From JACVRW01 sp046735115 (lineage in GTDB: Bacteria > Actinomycetota > Thermoleophilia > Solirubrobacterales > Thermoleophilaceae): 36,706 nt of DNA. A program made the position numbers and the translations under genes. The notes beneath the pieces were generated by a model, which did no database searches, was not told the origin of the DNA, and saw only the letters and a program-made list of their open reading frames with translations. The stretch lies in assembly GCA_046735115.1 (NCBI GenBank), contig JBKPSR010000077.1, positions 1-36,706 on the forward strand. The letters are read 5' to 3'. Positions 15,424-23,364 of this stretch are shown here, piece after piece (positions within the stretch are counted from its first letter, which is position 1; every line of letters begins with the position of its first letter).

Positions 15424-16989
15424 TCAGCGTACGCGGAGCGCCACGGGCCTGGTCGCGCCGCGATCCGTGTCGAGATCGGACCTCGCGACCGCGTAGTAGC
15501 GGTAACGCGCCCTGAAGCCGGGAACGAACGAGGCATTGAAGCTTCCGCGCCGGGTCCGCACCGTCCGCGTGCCGATCGTGCGCCAGCGACCACGGAGCTG
15601 CTGCTGGAACACGACGCTGACGAGCCGCTTGTGCGGGGCGACCGTGCCGCCCACCTTGACCCTGCTTCCGCGCGGACCCGACCGCGGTGCTCGCGTGAAC
15701 GCGAGCACCGGCCGGAGCCGCAGGAGCAGCCGCGCGGAGGCAGCGCCGCGCACCTCCGCGCTGCCCGGGTAGCGGACCCGCACGTACATGCGCTTCCTGG
15801 GCTTCAGGTCGCCGGTGTAGGACCCGTCGGAGCCGGTGACAAGTCGGCGCGAGGTACGCCATGCGTTGTCGCTGTTGACCTGCAGCTCGACCGGCTGACC
15901 GCCGAGCGGGCTCCCGTCCGGGCCCCCCAGCACGCCGCTCACCGGCACCGTCTCGCCGTAGTCGGCCGTGGTGTCGGCGAGCGCGGCCGTGACGCGCGCC
16001 GCGGGGCTCGCGAACGGGGTGCCGGAGACCACCAGGGAGCGGATCTGGTCGAGCTGCGTGTAGAGCGTGTCGCCGGGACAGGCCGTCTTGCCGACGTCGC
16101 GATGGCCCAGGACGCGGTCGACGGTCACCTGCGCCCCCGCCGCATAGCGGCTCTCCGGCCCGCCCGCGCTCGTGAGCGTCACCGGGCCCGAGAGCGGCTG
16201 GCCGTGCACGCCGAGCTTCCAGCGGATATAGGTGGCGGTGGCCTGAAGCGCGGCGTCGCTGGCGGCGACGCTCGTATAGTCGCCGATGTTCGCCACGCCG
16301 GCGGTCTGCGAGTTGAAGCCCTGCGCGTGTGCGCCGACCACCGCATTGTCGAGCCCGCCGGCACGGCCCTCGTAGATCGTGCCGTACTTGTCGACCAGGG
16401 CGTTGTAGCCGATGTCGTTCCAGCCGTTCGAGTTGCGGTGGTAGCGGCAGATCGCCAGCACGATCTGCGGCGCCTCCTCTGGCGTGTAGTCGTTCAGGGA
16501 CACGGTGTGGTGCACGGCGACCGCCTTGACCTGGCCGTACTGCGGGGCGGCCCGCGGCGGGCACTGGTCCGCGCCCCATTCCTCGCGGGAGACGTACGGG
16601 AAGGGCGTAGTGGTCTGCGCGCCGTGCGCCTGCACGCGGCGCTTGCCGACCGCGACGAAGTGGAGCCGCAGCCCCGGCACGCGCCGGCTCAGCTTGTACT
16701 GGACGATCCTGGCCCGCCCCACCCAGGCCGGGTCGGAGCCGCCGGTGCGGTGGATGCCGAGCTTCTGCCAGCGGCTCCAGCCGTCACGCCGCATCACGCG
16801 GATCTCGACGTCCGGCGTAGCACGGCCAAGCCAGTGCAGGCCGACCAGGTTGAAGGGCTGCGGTGCAACGATTCTTGCAGCGGCTCGGTCGGGCGCCTGC
16901 CGCTCGAAATCGACGGCCGGGGCGCCTGAGGCGGCTGAGGCGACGCACAGAGCGCAGAGGAGCGCCGCTGCTGAGGCGAGCAGCTTCAT
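15424..16989 (-). CDS. Secreted PGRP-type N-acetylmuramoyl-L-alanine amidase with Ig-like C-terminus
   Basis: 521 aa, ATG start (GTG sits one codon earlier). Seen: a signal peptide MKLLASAAALLCALCVASAASGA with likely AxA cleavage near 22; an N-terminal beta region to about 150; an amidase_2/PGRP domain about 155-330 with zinc ligands in AVAVHHT and GHRDVGKTACPG (His, His, Cys), plus GYNALVD, YEGRAGG and GAHAQGFN; then repeated Ig-like segments about 345-521 (VPVSGVLGGPDGSPLGG; RVKVGGTVAPHKRLVS). The protein should cleave the amide between N-acetylmuramic acid and the L-Ala of the stem peptide, outside the cell. Zinc ligation by Cys is the normal form for active amidases of this fold. The tandem Ig region probably positions it on the wall. 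It is convergent with the sugar transferase. Confidence 0.9.
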   Translation of the reverse strand: MKLLASAAALLCALCVASAASGAPAVDFERQAPDRAAARIVAPQPFNLVGLHWLGRATPDVEIRVMRRDGWSRWQKLGIHRTGGSDPAWVGRARIVQYKLSRRVPGLRLHFVAVGKRRVQAHGAQTTTPFPYVSREEWGADQCPPRAAPQYGQVKAVAVHHTVSLNDYTPEEAPQIVLAICRYHRNSNGWNDIGYNALVDKYGTIYEGRAGGLDNAVVGAHAQGFNSQTAGVANIGDYTSVAASDAALQATATYIRWKLGVHGQPLSGPVTLTSAGGPESRYAAGAQVTVDRVLGHRDVGKTACPGDTLYTQLDQIRSLVVSGTPFASPAARVTAALADTTADYGETVPVSGVLGGPDGSPLGGQPVELQVNSDNAWRTSRRLVTGSDGSYTGDLKPRKRMYVRVRYPGSAEVRGAASARLLLRLRPVLAFTRAPRSGPRGSRVKVGGTVAPHKRLVSVVFQQQLRGRWRTIGTRTVRTRRGSFNASFVPGFRARYRYYAVARSDLDTDRGATRPVALRVR

Positions 16990-17044
16990 CACAGCCCCAA
17001 CACCTATAGCCGGAGCGTGTTGCGCCGGCAAAGGCCATCGCTGA

Positions 17045-17065
17045 GCACCGGGCACCGCCCGGTGC
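17045..17065 (-). terminator. GC-rich hairpin after the DUF3105 gene
   Basis: GCACCGGGC / GCCCGGTGC is a perfect 9-bp stem with an ACC loop, starting 8 bases past the DUF3105 stop in the direction of transcription. No T run follows. By position it is a terminator-like or transcript-stabilising hairpin of the U-less kind common in high-GC actinobacteria. It also lies 56 bases upstream of the amidase start, so a regulatory role there cannot be excluded. Confidence 0.5.
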
Positions 17066-17072
17066 CGGCGCA

Positions 17073-17789
17073 CTACGGAATCGGCTCGGGTCCTTGCGAG
17101 CGGTGCTCGTCCCGGAACGCGGCAAGGGCGTCGTATGTCTTGTCCGTGACCTGGTTGCAGGTCATCATCTTGCCGGTGCCGTTCGGCGCCGGGTCGGCGT
17201 CCCAGGCGGTCGCCGCGATCGCGTATGGCATGTTGCTACGCGGCACCAGCACCATCTGGTACGGATCGTCCTCCACGAGCGCCCGGATGTCGGCGCGCTG
17301 GTCCTCGGGCAGCGACGGCTTGACCCAGAAGATCACGCGCCCGTGCTCCATGTTGTGCACGAGCTGCTCGTCCTGCGGCGGATCGCCGTAGATGCCGTCG
17401 TCCGCGGGGATCTGGTAGTGCTTGCCGCTCGTCGGCGGGTTGGTGCTGTACTTGACCCGCTCGGACAGGGAGGTCGTGTGCTCGCGCGAGGTCGCCTTGA
17501 CGTCCTTGAGCGTGCAGCCCGCCGCCCCCGCGGCCGGCGCAACCTCGAACACCTTCTGCTGCGGGAAGCTGCCGCCGTCCGGGAACACCTCGGCCGCCTG
17601 GGCATCGCTGCCGCCACCACCGCCGCCGCCGGTGGCGACAACGACGAGCACGATCACGGCAGCGAGGGCCAGCACCGCGCCCGCCCCGTAGCCCACCATC
17701 TTCTTGCGCTGCTCGGCGGCCTTCGCCTGACGCTGGCGCTCCTCGCGCTCGCGCCGCAGCCTCTCCTTCTGCTCCCTGCGATGCGACAC
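17073..17789 (-). CDS. DUF3105 membrane protein
   Basis: 238 aa, GTG start. Seen: a highly charged Arg/Glu/Lys N-terminus about 1-30 (coiled-coil-like), one membrane helix (GYGAGAVLALAAVIVLVVVA, about 33-52), a seven-Gly linker, then the DUF3105 domain with its family signatures: YSTNPPTSGKHYQ, LVHNMEHGRVI and MVLVPRSNMPYAIAATAW. The pattern of two Cys (GCTLKDV and MTCNQ) is also seen in relatives and could form a disulphide. The domain is predicted to lie outside the membrane. DUF3105 has no established function; it is frequent in actinobacteria and some other phyla. A hairpin follows the stop. Same strand as the hydrolase ahead (35 bases apart) and the amidase behind, so cotranscription with the former is possible. 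Confidence 0.85.
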   Translation of the reverse strand: MSHRREQKERLRREREERQRQAKAAEQRKKMVGYGAGAVLALAAVIVLVVVATGGGGGGGSDAQAAEVFPDGGSFPQQKVFEVAPAAGAAGCTLKDVKATSREHTTSLSERVKYSTNPPTSGKHYQIPADDGIYGDPPQDEQLVHNMEHGRVIFWVKPSLPEDQRADIRALVEDDPYQMVLVPRSNMPYAIAATAWDADPAPNGTGKMMTCNQVTDKTYDALAAFRDEHRSQGPEPIP

Positions 17790-17824
17790 GGGGGCGAAAT
17801 CTAGCGAGCGGCCCTAAGCACGCC

Positions 17825-18706
17825 CTAAGCCGATCGGCGCCGGGTCCTCGCCCTGCGCGCGGTCCCGGAGGCCTTGCTCCGCCGCCGCGCTCCTGACCCG
17901 CGTGCCGGCTTGAAGCAGTCGCCCACGAATTCGACGATCTCGCTCGTAAGCCGCTCGGGCGTGAGCCGCAGCTCGAGGATGGAGGACGCCTGGACGAGGC
18001 GCGCGTTCGGCAGCTCGCGCATGAGCATGTCGGAGTCCGAGAACGGGTGGATCGGGTCGCGGTAGTGGCCGATCACGAGCGTCTTCTGGGTCATCTTGGC
18101 GCGCTCCTCGCGCGGCGGCGCGACGCGTCCGTAGAACAGCCCCTGGACCACGGACGCCGACGGCTTCGGATCCTGGCTGACCCAGTCGAGCAGCATGTCG
18201 CCGAGGAGCCATGTGCCCCTGGGCACCCACCGTGCCGCTGAGCCGATCGCGCGGGCCACCGGTGCGCCGAAGGTGAGCCCCACGAGCAGCGGTGTGAACG
18301 CCAGCGCGCAGCCCAGCAGGGCGTTGTCCAGCACCGGCATCTCGATCAGCATGCCCTTCACGCGCTCCGGTGCCGCGGCCGCGGCCTCGAGCGTCGCGTT
18401 GGCGCCGAGCGACGTGCCGCCGATCACGGCCTTGTCGACGCCCGCGTGGTCGAGCAGGGCGATGGCCTGGCGCCCGAAGATGGTCATGCCGTAGTTCCAC
18501 ATCTCGGGCGGCCGGTCGGACTCGCCGTGCCCCAGCAGGTCCAGGCAGAACACCCGGTGGCCGCGGCTCTCGAGCTCCTCGGCGAGCGGCCGGTGCATCC
18601 TGCGCGAGAACAGCAGCCCGGGCAGCAGCACGACGACCTTGTCGCCCTCGCCGTATTCGTCGTAGACGAGCCTGTGGCCCTCGTACTCGAAAGACTGGGT
18701 GGGCAT
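17825..18706 (-). CDS. Alpha/beta hydrolase
   Basis: 293 aa from the ATG at 18706 (MPTQSFEYEGHRLVYDEYG); a longer open frame to 18775 would run into the coxS ribosome-binding region. Seen: VVVLLPGLLFSRRMHRPLA (oxyanion region), VFCLDLLGHGESDRP, nucleophile elbow GGTSLGANA (Ser about 100), LVIGHYRDPIHPFSD for the acid, and a C-terminal Arg/Lys-rich tail of about 25 residues. Where a typical family member has the catalytic His (often G-x-G-H), this protein reads VQASSILELRLTPERL, with no His. A His four residues from the acid (DPIHPF) might compensate, or the enzyme may be non-canonical. It is divergent from the molybdenum hydroxylase operon with 68 bases between starts. Substrate unknown. Confidence 0.8.
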   Translation of the reverse strand: MPTQSFEYEGHRLVYDEYGEGDKVVVLLPGLLFSRRMHRPLAEELESRGHRVFCLDLLGHGESDRPPEMWNYGMTIFGRQAIALLDHAGVDKAVIGGTSLGANATLEAAAAAPERVKGMLIEMPVLDNALLGCALAFTPLLVGLTFGAPVARAIGSAARWVPRGTWLLGDMLLDWVSQDPKPSASVVQGLFYGRVAPPREERAKMTQKTLVIGHYRDPIHPFSDSDMLMRELPNARLVQASSILELRLTPERLTSEIVEFVGDCFKPARGSGARRRSKASGTARRARTRRRSA

Positions 18707-18774
18707 TGCGGGCCACAATACCCGCGCATTAGCATCGGCTGCCGAAGTACAGATCGCGATCGGGAGGAGTACCA

Positions 18775-19254
18775 ATGGGCGCCACCGTCCACGTGGAGGT
18801 CACCGTCAACGGCGAGCGGCGGGTGGCGGACGTGGAGGCGCGCCTCCTCCTGGTTCATTGGCTGAGGGACGAGCTCGGCCTCACGGGGACTCACGTCGGC
18901 TGCGACACCACCAACTGCGGCGCCTGCACCGTTCATCTGAACGGCGAGGCCGTTAAGAGCTGCACGGTGCTGACCGCGCAGGCCGACGGCGCCGAGATCA
19001 CGACGATCGAGGGGCTGGCCTCCGGTGACGAGCTCCACCCCCTCCAGGCCGCCTTCATGGACAAGCACGGGCTTCAGTGCGGCTTCTGCACACCGGGGAT
19101 GATCATGGCCGCCGCCGATCTCCTGTCGCGCAATCCGAATCCCTCTGAGGAGGAGATCCGCCACGGGCTCGAGGGCAATCTGTGCCGCTGCACCGGCTAC
19201 CACAACATCGTCGAAGCGGTGAAGGCCGCGGCGGGGACGGAGGTGACGGCATGA
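18775..19254 (+). CDS. coxS: CO-dehydrogenase-type [2Fe-2S] small subunit
   Basis: 159 aa, ATG preceded by a strong GGGAGGAG ribosome site. Seen: plant-ferredoxin-type cluster ligands Cys43, 48, 51 and 63 (GCDTTNCGACTVHLNG, KSC) and the second, helical-domain cluster Cys102, 105, 137 and 139 (QCGFCTPGM, LCRCTGYHN). These are the two [2Fe-2S] clusters that pass electrons from the molybdenum site to FAD in xanthine-oxidase-family enzymes. Length is typical. First gene of a nine-gene operon; its TGA overlaps the large-subunit ATG (ATGA). The gene name is used for the family role; substrate is discussed under the large subunit. Divergent from the alpha/beta hydrolase; the 68-base gap must hold both promoters, and I could not identify a convincing one. 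Confidence 0.93.
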   Translation: MGATVHVEVTVNGERRVADVEARLLLVHWLRDELGLTGTHVGCDTTNCGACTVHLNGEAVKSCTVLTAQADGAEITTIEGLASGDELHPLQAAFMDKHGLQCGFCTPGMIMAAADLLSRNPNPSEEEIRHGLEGNLCRCTGYHNIVEAVKAAAGTEVTA

Positions 19255-21701
19255 GCGCCATCGGCGAGGCGATGCGGCGCAAGGAGGACCCCCGGATGAT
19301 CACCGGGCGGGCGCGCTACACGGAAGACATCAACCTGCCCGGGATGCTCCACGCGGTGATCGTCCGGTCGCCGGAGGCGCACGCCGCGATCACGTCCATA
19401 GACACCTCGGCGGCGAAGGAGCGCGAAGGTGTCGTGGCGGCGCTCACCGGCGAGGACATGGCCGGCGATTTCGCAAGCCCGCTGGCGATGGTGTGGGCGC
19501 CGCCCGGGGTCCAGATGAATACGCCTGACCACTGGCCGCTCAAGCGTGGCGAGGTGAAGCACGTCGGCGATCCGGTGGCCGTCGTCGTGGCCACAACGCG
19601 TCACATCGCCGTCGACGCCGCCGAGGACGTCGTCGTTGAGTACGACCCGAAGCCCGCGGTCGTGGACCCGGAGGCCGCGCTCGAGCCCGGTGCGCAGCTC
19701 GTCTGGGAGCAGTTCGGGACGAACACGACGCACGACTGGACCGTCGGCGGCGGCGACGTCGACGCCGGCCTCGCGGAGGCCGACGTGACGGTCGAGCGCC
19801 GCTTCGTGAACCACCGCACGTCGGGAGGGGCGATCGAGCCACGCTGCTCGATTGCCGAGTTCCGCGGCGACAAGCTCACGCTCTACTCGACCACCCAGAT
19901 CCCTCACATTGCGCGCTTCGTGCTCGCGGGGATGCTCGGCATCGCCGAGGACCGGCTGCGCGTCGTGGCGCCCGAGGTGGGCGGAGGTTTCGGCTCGAAG
20001 CTCCAGGTCTACGGCGAGGAGGCGCTGGTCGTCGCCCTCGCCAAGCGGCTCGGTCGTCCCGTCAAATGGGTCGAGACGCGCTCGGAGCACATGACGACGA
20101 GCCACCACGGCCGCGATCAGATCAACTACGTGACGCTCGGCGCCAAGCGCGACGGCACGCTGACCGCGCTGAGGGTTCGGACCGTCGCCGACCTCGGTGC
20201 CTACCAGCTGCTCCTCACGCCGTTCATTCCGACGCTCGGGTTCCCGGTGATGGGGGGCTGTTACAAGATCCCGGCAATCGACATCCGGATCACGGGCGTC
20301 TTCACGAACAAGATGTGCACGGACGCGATCCGCGGAGCCGGCCGGCCGGAGGCCACCTACTGGTTGGAGCTGACGATGGACCGGCTGGCGGACGAGCTCG
20401 GCATGGACAGGCTCGAGCTGCGGCGGAAGAACTTCATCTCGAGGGAGGAGTTCCCGTTCGAGACCGCGCTCGGGATCGTCTACGACTCAGGCGACTATCA
20501 CGGCACGCTCGACAAGCTGCTCGAGCAATTCGACGTGGACGAGTTCCGCGCCGAACAGGAGCGGCTGCGCGGCGAGGGGGTCTACAGGGGCGTCGGCTTC
20601 TCGACCTATGTCGAGGTTTGTGGATTGGCGCCGTCGCGGGCCGTCGGGCCGCAGGGTGTGGGGCTCCAGGCGGCGTATTACGAGTCCGCGAACGTGCGCG
20701 TGACGCCCACCGGCTCGGCGATCGTCTACACGGGTACCTCGCCACACGGCCAGGGGCACGACACCGGTTTCGCCCAGATCGCGGGCGACGTCCTCGGAAT
20801 CGATCCCCAGCACGTGGATGTGGTCCACGGAGACACCGATCAGGGCGCCTGGGGATGGGGCACCTACGGGTCACGCTCGCTGGCTGTGGGCGGCGAGGCG
20901 GTCGCGCGCGCCGCGCAGCGCATTCAGGAGAAGGCGAAGCGCATCTGCGCGGCGCTGCTCGAGGCGGCGCCGGAGGACATCGAGCTGGCGGACGGGAAGT
21001 ACCAGGTGCGCGGCTCGCCGGACAAGTCGATGACGATGGCGGAGATCTCGGGCGCGGCGCACATTCCGCCGAACGAGCTGCCCGCCGACATCGAGCCGGG
21101 GCTGGAGGACAGCGCCTTCTACGATCCGGAGAACTTCGTGTACCCGTTCGGCGCGCACGCGTGCGTCGTGGAAGTGGACGCGGAGACGGGCAAGGTGGAT
21201 GTCGTGCGCTACGTCGCTGTGGACGACTGCGGGCCGGCGATCAACCCGATGCTGATCGACGGCCAGATACACGGCGGCGTCGTGCACGCGATTGGGCAGG
21301 CGCTATACGAGCAGGTCGTCTACGACGAGGACGGCCAGCTGGTGACCGGCACCTTCGTGGACTACGCGCTCCCGACGGCCGCGGAGGTACCGTCGCTCGA
21401 GACCGACCGAACCGAAACGCCCTCGCCAGTCAACAGCCTCGGAGTGAAGGGGGTCGGCGAGGCGGGCACGATCGGCGCCACGCCCGCGATCGCCGCGGCG
21501 GTGGTGGACGCCCTGGCGCCGCTCGGCGTGACCGAGCTGGATATGCCGCTGACGCCGATGCGGGTCTGGCAGGCGATCCACGCGGCCGGCGCCGGTGGCA
21601 GCGGCCCGCGCGCGACGGAACAGGGCCGGTCCCTCGACGAGCAGGGCCGGGGCAGCGCCGGGAGCGGGCCGGCGGTTCCGCCCGAGGGAGGTGCGTCGTG
21701 A
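19251..21701 (+). CDS. coxL: Form II CO-dehydrogenase-like molybdenum-binding large subunit
   Basis: 816 aa, ATG start in ATGA overlap with the small subunit. Seen: N-terminal a/b hammerhead (GRARYTEDINLPGMLHA ... SPEAHA), PEVGGGFGSKLQ (molybdopterin-contacting loop), GYTGTSPHGQGH-type loop (IVYTGTSPHGQGHDTG), and the base Glu in GVKGVGEAGTIGATPA. The active-site loop reads DAIRGAGRPEA. Proven CO dehydrogenases (form I) have AYxCSFR with the copper-ligating Cys; form II proteins have AYRGAGR, as here, so there is no Cys to hold the Mo-Cu centre. The enzyme is therefore a molybdenum hydroxylase of the cox family whose substrate is undetermined and not safely CO. It works with coxS and coxM as an alpha-beta-gamma unit. 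The C-terminus has a Gly/Ser-rich tail of about 35 residues after the core. Confidence 0.93.
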   Translation: MSAIGEAMRRKEDPRMITGRARYTEDINLPGMLHAVIVRSPEAHAAITSIDTSAAKEREGVVAALTGEDMAGDFASPLAMVWAPPGVQMNTPDHWPLKRGEVKHVGDPVAVVVATTRHIAVDAAEDVVVEYDPKPAVVDPEAALEPGAQLVWEQFGTNTTHDWTVGGGDVDAGLAEADVTVERRFVNHRTSGGAIEPRCSIAEFRGDKLTLYSTTQIPHIARFVLAGMLGIAEDRLRVVAPEVGGGFGSKLQVYGEEALVVALAKRLGRPVKWVETRSEHMTTSHHGRDQINYVTLGAKRDGTLTALRVRTVADLGAYQLLLTPFIPTLGFPVMGGCYKIPAIDIRITGVFTNKMCTDAIRGAGRPEATYWLELTMDRLADELGMDRLELRRKNFISREEFPFETALGIVYDSGDYHGTLDKLLEQFDVDEFRAEQERLRGEGVYRGVGFSTYVEVCGLAPSRAVGPQGVGLQAAYYESANVRVTPTGSAIVYTGTSPHGQGHDTGFAQIAGDVLGIDPQHVDVVHGDTDQGAWGWGTYGSRSLAVGGEAVARAAQRIQEKAKRICAALLEAAPEDIELADGKYQVRGSPDKSMTMAEISGAAHIPPNELPADIEPGLEDSAFYDPENFVYPFGAHACVVEVDAETGKVDVVRYVAVDDCGPAINPMLIDGQIHGGVVHAIGQALYEQVVYDEDGQLVTGTFVDYALPTAAEVPSLETDRTETPSPVNSLGVKGVGEAGTIGATPAIAAAVVDALAPLGVTELDMPLTPMRVWQAIHAAGAGGSGPRATEQGRSLDEQGRGSAGSGPAVPPEGGAS

Positions 21702-22543
21702 TCACGGCCGCGTTCGACTACGAGGCTCCGGAGAGCCTGGAGGAGGCGATCCGGATGCTGCACGAGAACGGCGAGGACGCCAAGTTGCTGGCGGGCGGCC
21801 ATTCACTGCTTCCGTTGATGAAAGTGCGGCTCGCTGCGCCGACCATCCTGGTGGATCTTAGGAAGATTCCCGGGCTGCACGGCATCCAACAGGACAACGG
21901 CGGCTGGCGGATCGGGCCGATGACCCGCCACGCCGATCTCCAGGACACCACAGAGCTCGGGGTGGTGGCGCGTGCGGCCTCGCTGATCGCGGACCAGCAG
22001 GTGCGGAACCGCGGCACGATCGGGGGCTCGCTCGCCCACGGCGATCCGGCCTCGGACCTCCCTGCAGTGATGCTCGCGTTGGACGGCGAGCTGACAGCTC
22101 GCGGCCCGAACGGCGAGCGGACGATCGCGGCGTCCGACCTGTTCCAGGACTACCTCACCACCGCGCTCGAGCACGACGAGGTGATCACCGAGGTGCGCCT
22201 CCCGGCCCTCGAGGGCTACGGCTTCGGCTATCAGAAGTTCACGCGCCGCGCGGAGGACTGGGCGATGGTCGGCGTCTGCGCGCTGGTGAGCCGCGCACCT
22301 GACGGCACCTGCGGCGACGTCCGCATCGGGCTCACGTCCATGGGCGCCACGCCGCTCCGCGCAAGCGCGGCCGAGGACGCGCTCCGCGGAGGCGCGCTCG
22401 ACGACAACTCGATCGCGGCCGCGGCGGAGCGGGCCGCCGAGGGCACCGAACCGCCCGGCGACCTCAACGCGTCACCGGAGTACAAGCGCCATCTGGCGCG
22501 GGTCCTTACGCGGAGGGCGCTCGAGGAGGCAGTGAGCGTCTGA
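21698..22543 (+). CDS. coxM: CO-dehydrogenase-type FAD-binding medium subunit
   Basis: 281 aa from the GTG at 21698, in GTGA overlap with the large subunit and preceded by GAGGGAGG. Seen: first FAD loop LLAGGHSLLPLMKVR, second loop NRGTIGGSLAHGDPASD (the TIGG motif), and the C-terminal CO-deh-flavoprotein domain (GFGYQKFTRRAEDWAMVG ... IGLTSMGATPLRA). These define the vanillyl-alcohol-oxidase-fold FAD subunit of xanthine-oxidase-family enzymes; it takes electrons from the iron-sulphur subunit and passes them to a quinone or other acceptor. Length is typical (about 285 aa). The next gene, for the MoxR ATPase, begins at the overlap with this stop. Confidence 0.93.
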   Translation: MITAAFDYEAPESLEEAIRMLHENGEDAKLLAGGHSLLPLMKVRLAAPTILVDLRKIPGLHGIQQDNGGWRIGPMTRHADLQDTTELGVVARAASLIADQQVRNRGTIGGSLAHGDPASDLPAVMLALDGELTARGPNGERTIAASDLFQDYLTTALEHDEVITEVRLPALEGYGFGYQKFTRRAEDWAMVGVCALVSRAPDGTCGDVRIGLTSMGATPLRASAAEDALRGGALDDNSIAAAAERAAEGTEPPGDLNASPEYKRHLARVLTRRALEEAVSV

Positions 22544-23364
22544 GCTTCGACAGTGCAGCAACAGTCCAGCAGGCGCTCGCGGGAGAGCGCTACCTCGCCG
22601 ACAGGGGCCTCTCGACCGCGGTCTACCTCGCGGCGACGCTCGAGCAGCCGCTGCTGCTGGAGGGTGAGGCGGGCGTCGGGAAGACCGAGGTGGCGAAGGC
22701 GCTCGCCGGCGCGACCGGGTCCCGCCTGATCCGGCTCCAGTGCCACGAGGGCATCGACCTCCACCACGCGCTGTACGACTGGGACTATCCCCGCCAGCTC
22801 CTGCATCTCAGGGCCGGGGCAGATGAACCGCTCTACTCGGAGCGCTTCCTCCTGCGGCGCCCGCTGCTCGAGGCGCTCCAGGCAAGCGAGCCGGTGGTGC
22901 TCCTGATCGACGAGATCGACCGCGCCGACGACGAGTTCGAGGCCTTCCTCCTGGAGTTCCTGTCGGACTTCCAGGTGTCGATCCCGGAGCTCGGGACGGT
23001 GGTGGCCGAACGGCGGCCCGTCGTCGTCGTGACGTCCAACCGCACGCGCGAGCTTCACGACGCGCTGAAGCGGCGCTGCCTGTACCACTGGATCGAGTAT
23101 CCGAGTCCTGAACGCGAGGCCGAGATCGTCCGCGCCCGCCTGCCCGGCGTTCCGGACGAGGTCGCCGGTCGCGTGTCCGCCGCGGTGGCCCGCCTGCGCC
23201 GCGAGGAGCTCTACAAGCTGCCCGGCGTGGGCGAGACGATCGCGTGGGCACAGGCGCTGCTGGCGCTGGACGCCGCCGATCTCGACGAGACGCTGGGCGT
23301 CGTCCTGAAGGTGCGCGAGGACATAGAGCGCGTGCGCGAGCGCGGGGTGCTGCACGGTGCGTGA
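22540..23364 (+). CDS. MoxR-family AAA ATPase of the cox operon (CoxD-like), probable CTG start
   Basis: 274 aa if started at the CTG at 22540, which forms CTGA with the coxM stop and follows GAGGAGG by ten bases. Seen: LSFDSAATVQQALAGERYL at the N-terminus, Walker A LEGEAGVGKTEVAKAL, Walker B VVLLIDEIDRADDEFEAFLLE, sensor VVVTSNRTRELHDALKRRC and the sensor-2 arginine region LPGVGETIAWAQALLAL. The first in-frame ATG (22690) would remove the Walker A motif, and no GTG or TTG precedes it, so an early non-ATG start is required. MoxR ATPases paired with a VWA protein act as chaperones in metal-centre maturation; in CO-dehydrogenase operons CoxD is needed to build the active site. The partner here is the next gene, overlapping by 8 bases. 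Confidence 0.88.
   Translation: MSFDSAATVQQALAGERYLADRGLSTAVYLAATLEQPLLLEGEAGVGKTEVAKALAGATGSRLIRLQCHEGIDLHHALYDWDYPRQLLHLRAGADEPLYSERFLLRRPLLEALQASEPVVLLIDEIDRADDEFEAFLLEFLSDFQVSIPELGTVVAERRPVVVVTSNRTRELHDALKRRCLYHWIEYPSPEREAEIVRARLPGVPDEVAGRVSAAVARLRREELYKLPGVGETIAWAQALLALDAADLDETLGVVLKVREDIERVRERGVLHGA

Noticed and set aside
14817..15593. N-terminal extension of the second GT4 frame
   Set aside because: Antisense to the sugar-phosphate transferase; the fold starts at the GTG at 14816.
15631..16929. 432-aa frame on the plus strand
   Set aside because: Antisense to the secreted amidase; no motif, and the amidase on the other strand has all its catalytic residues.
19251..21701. True (form I) CO dehydrogenase
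   Set aside because: The active-site loop is RGAGR and not the Cys-containing CSFR, so CO oxidation cannot be claimed.
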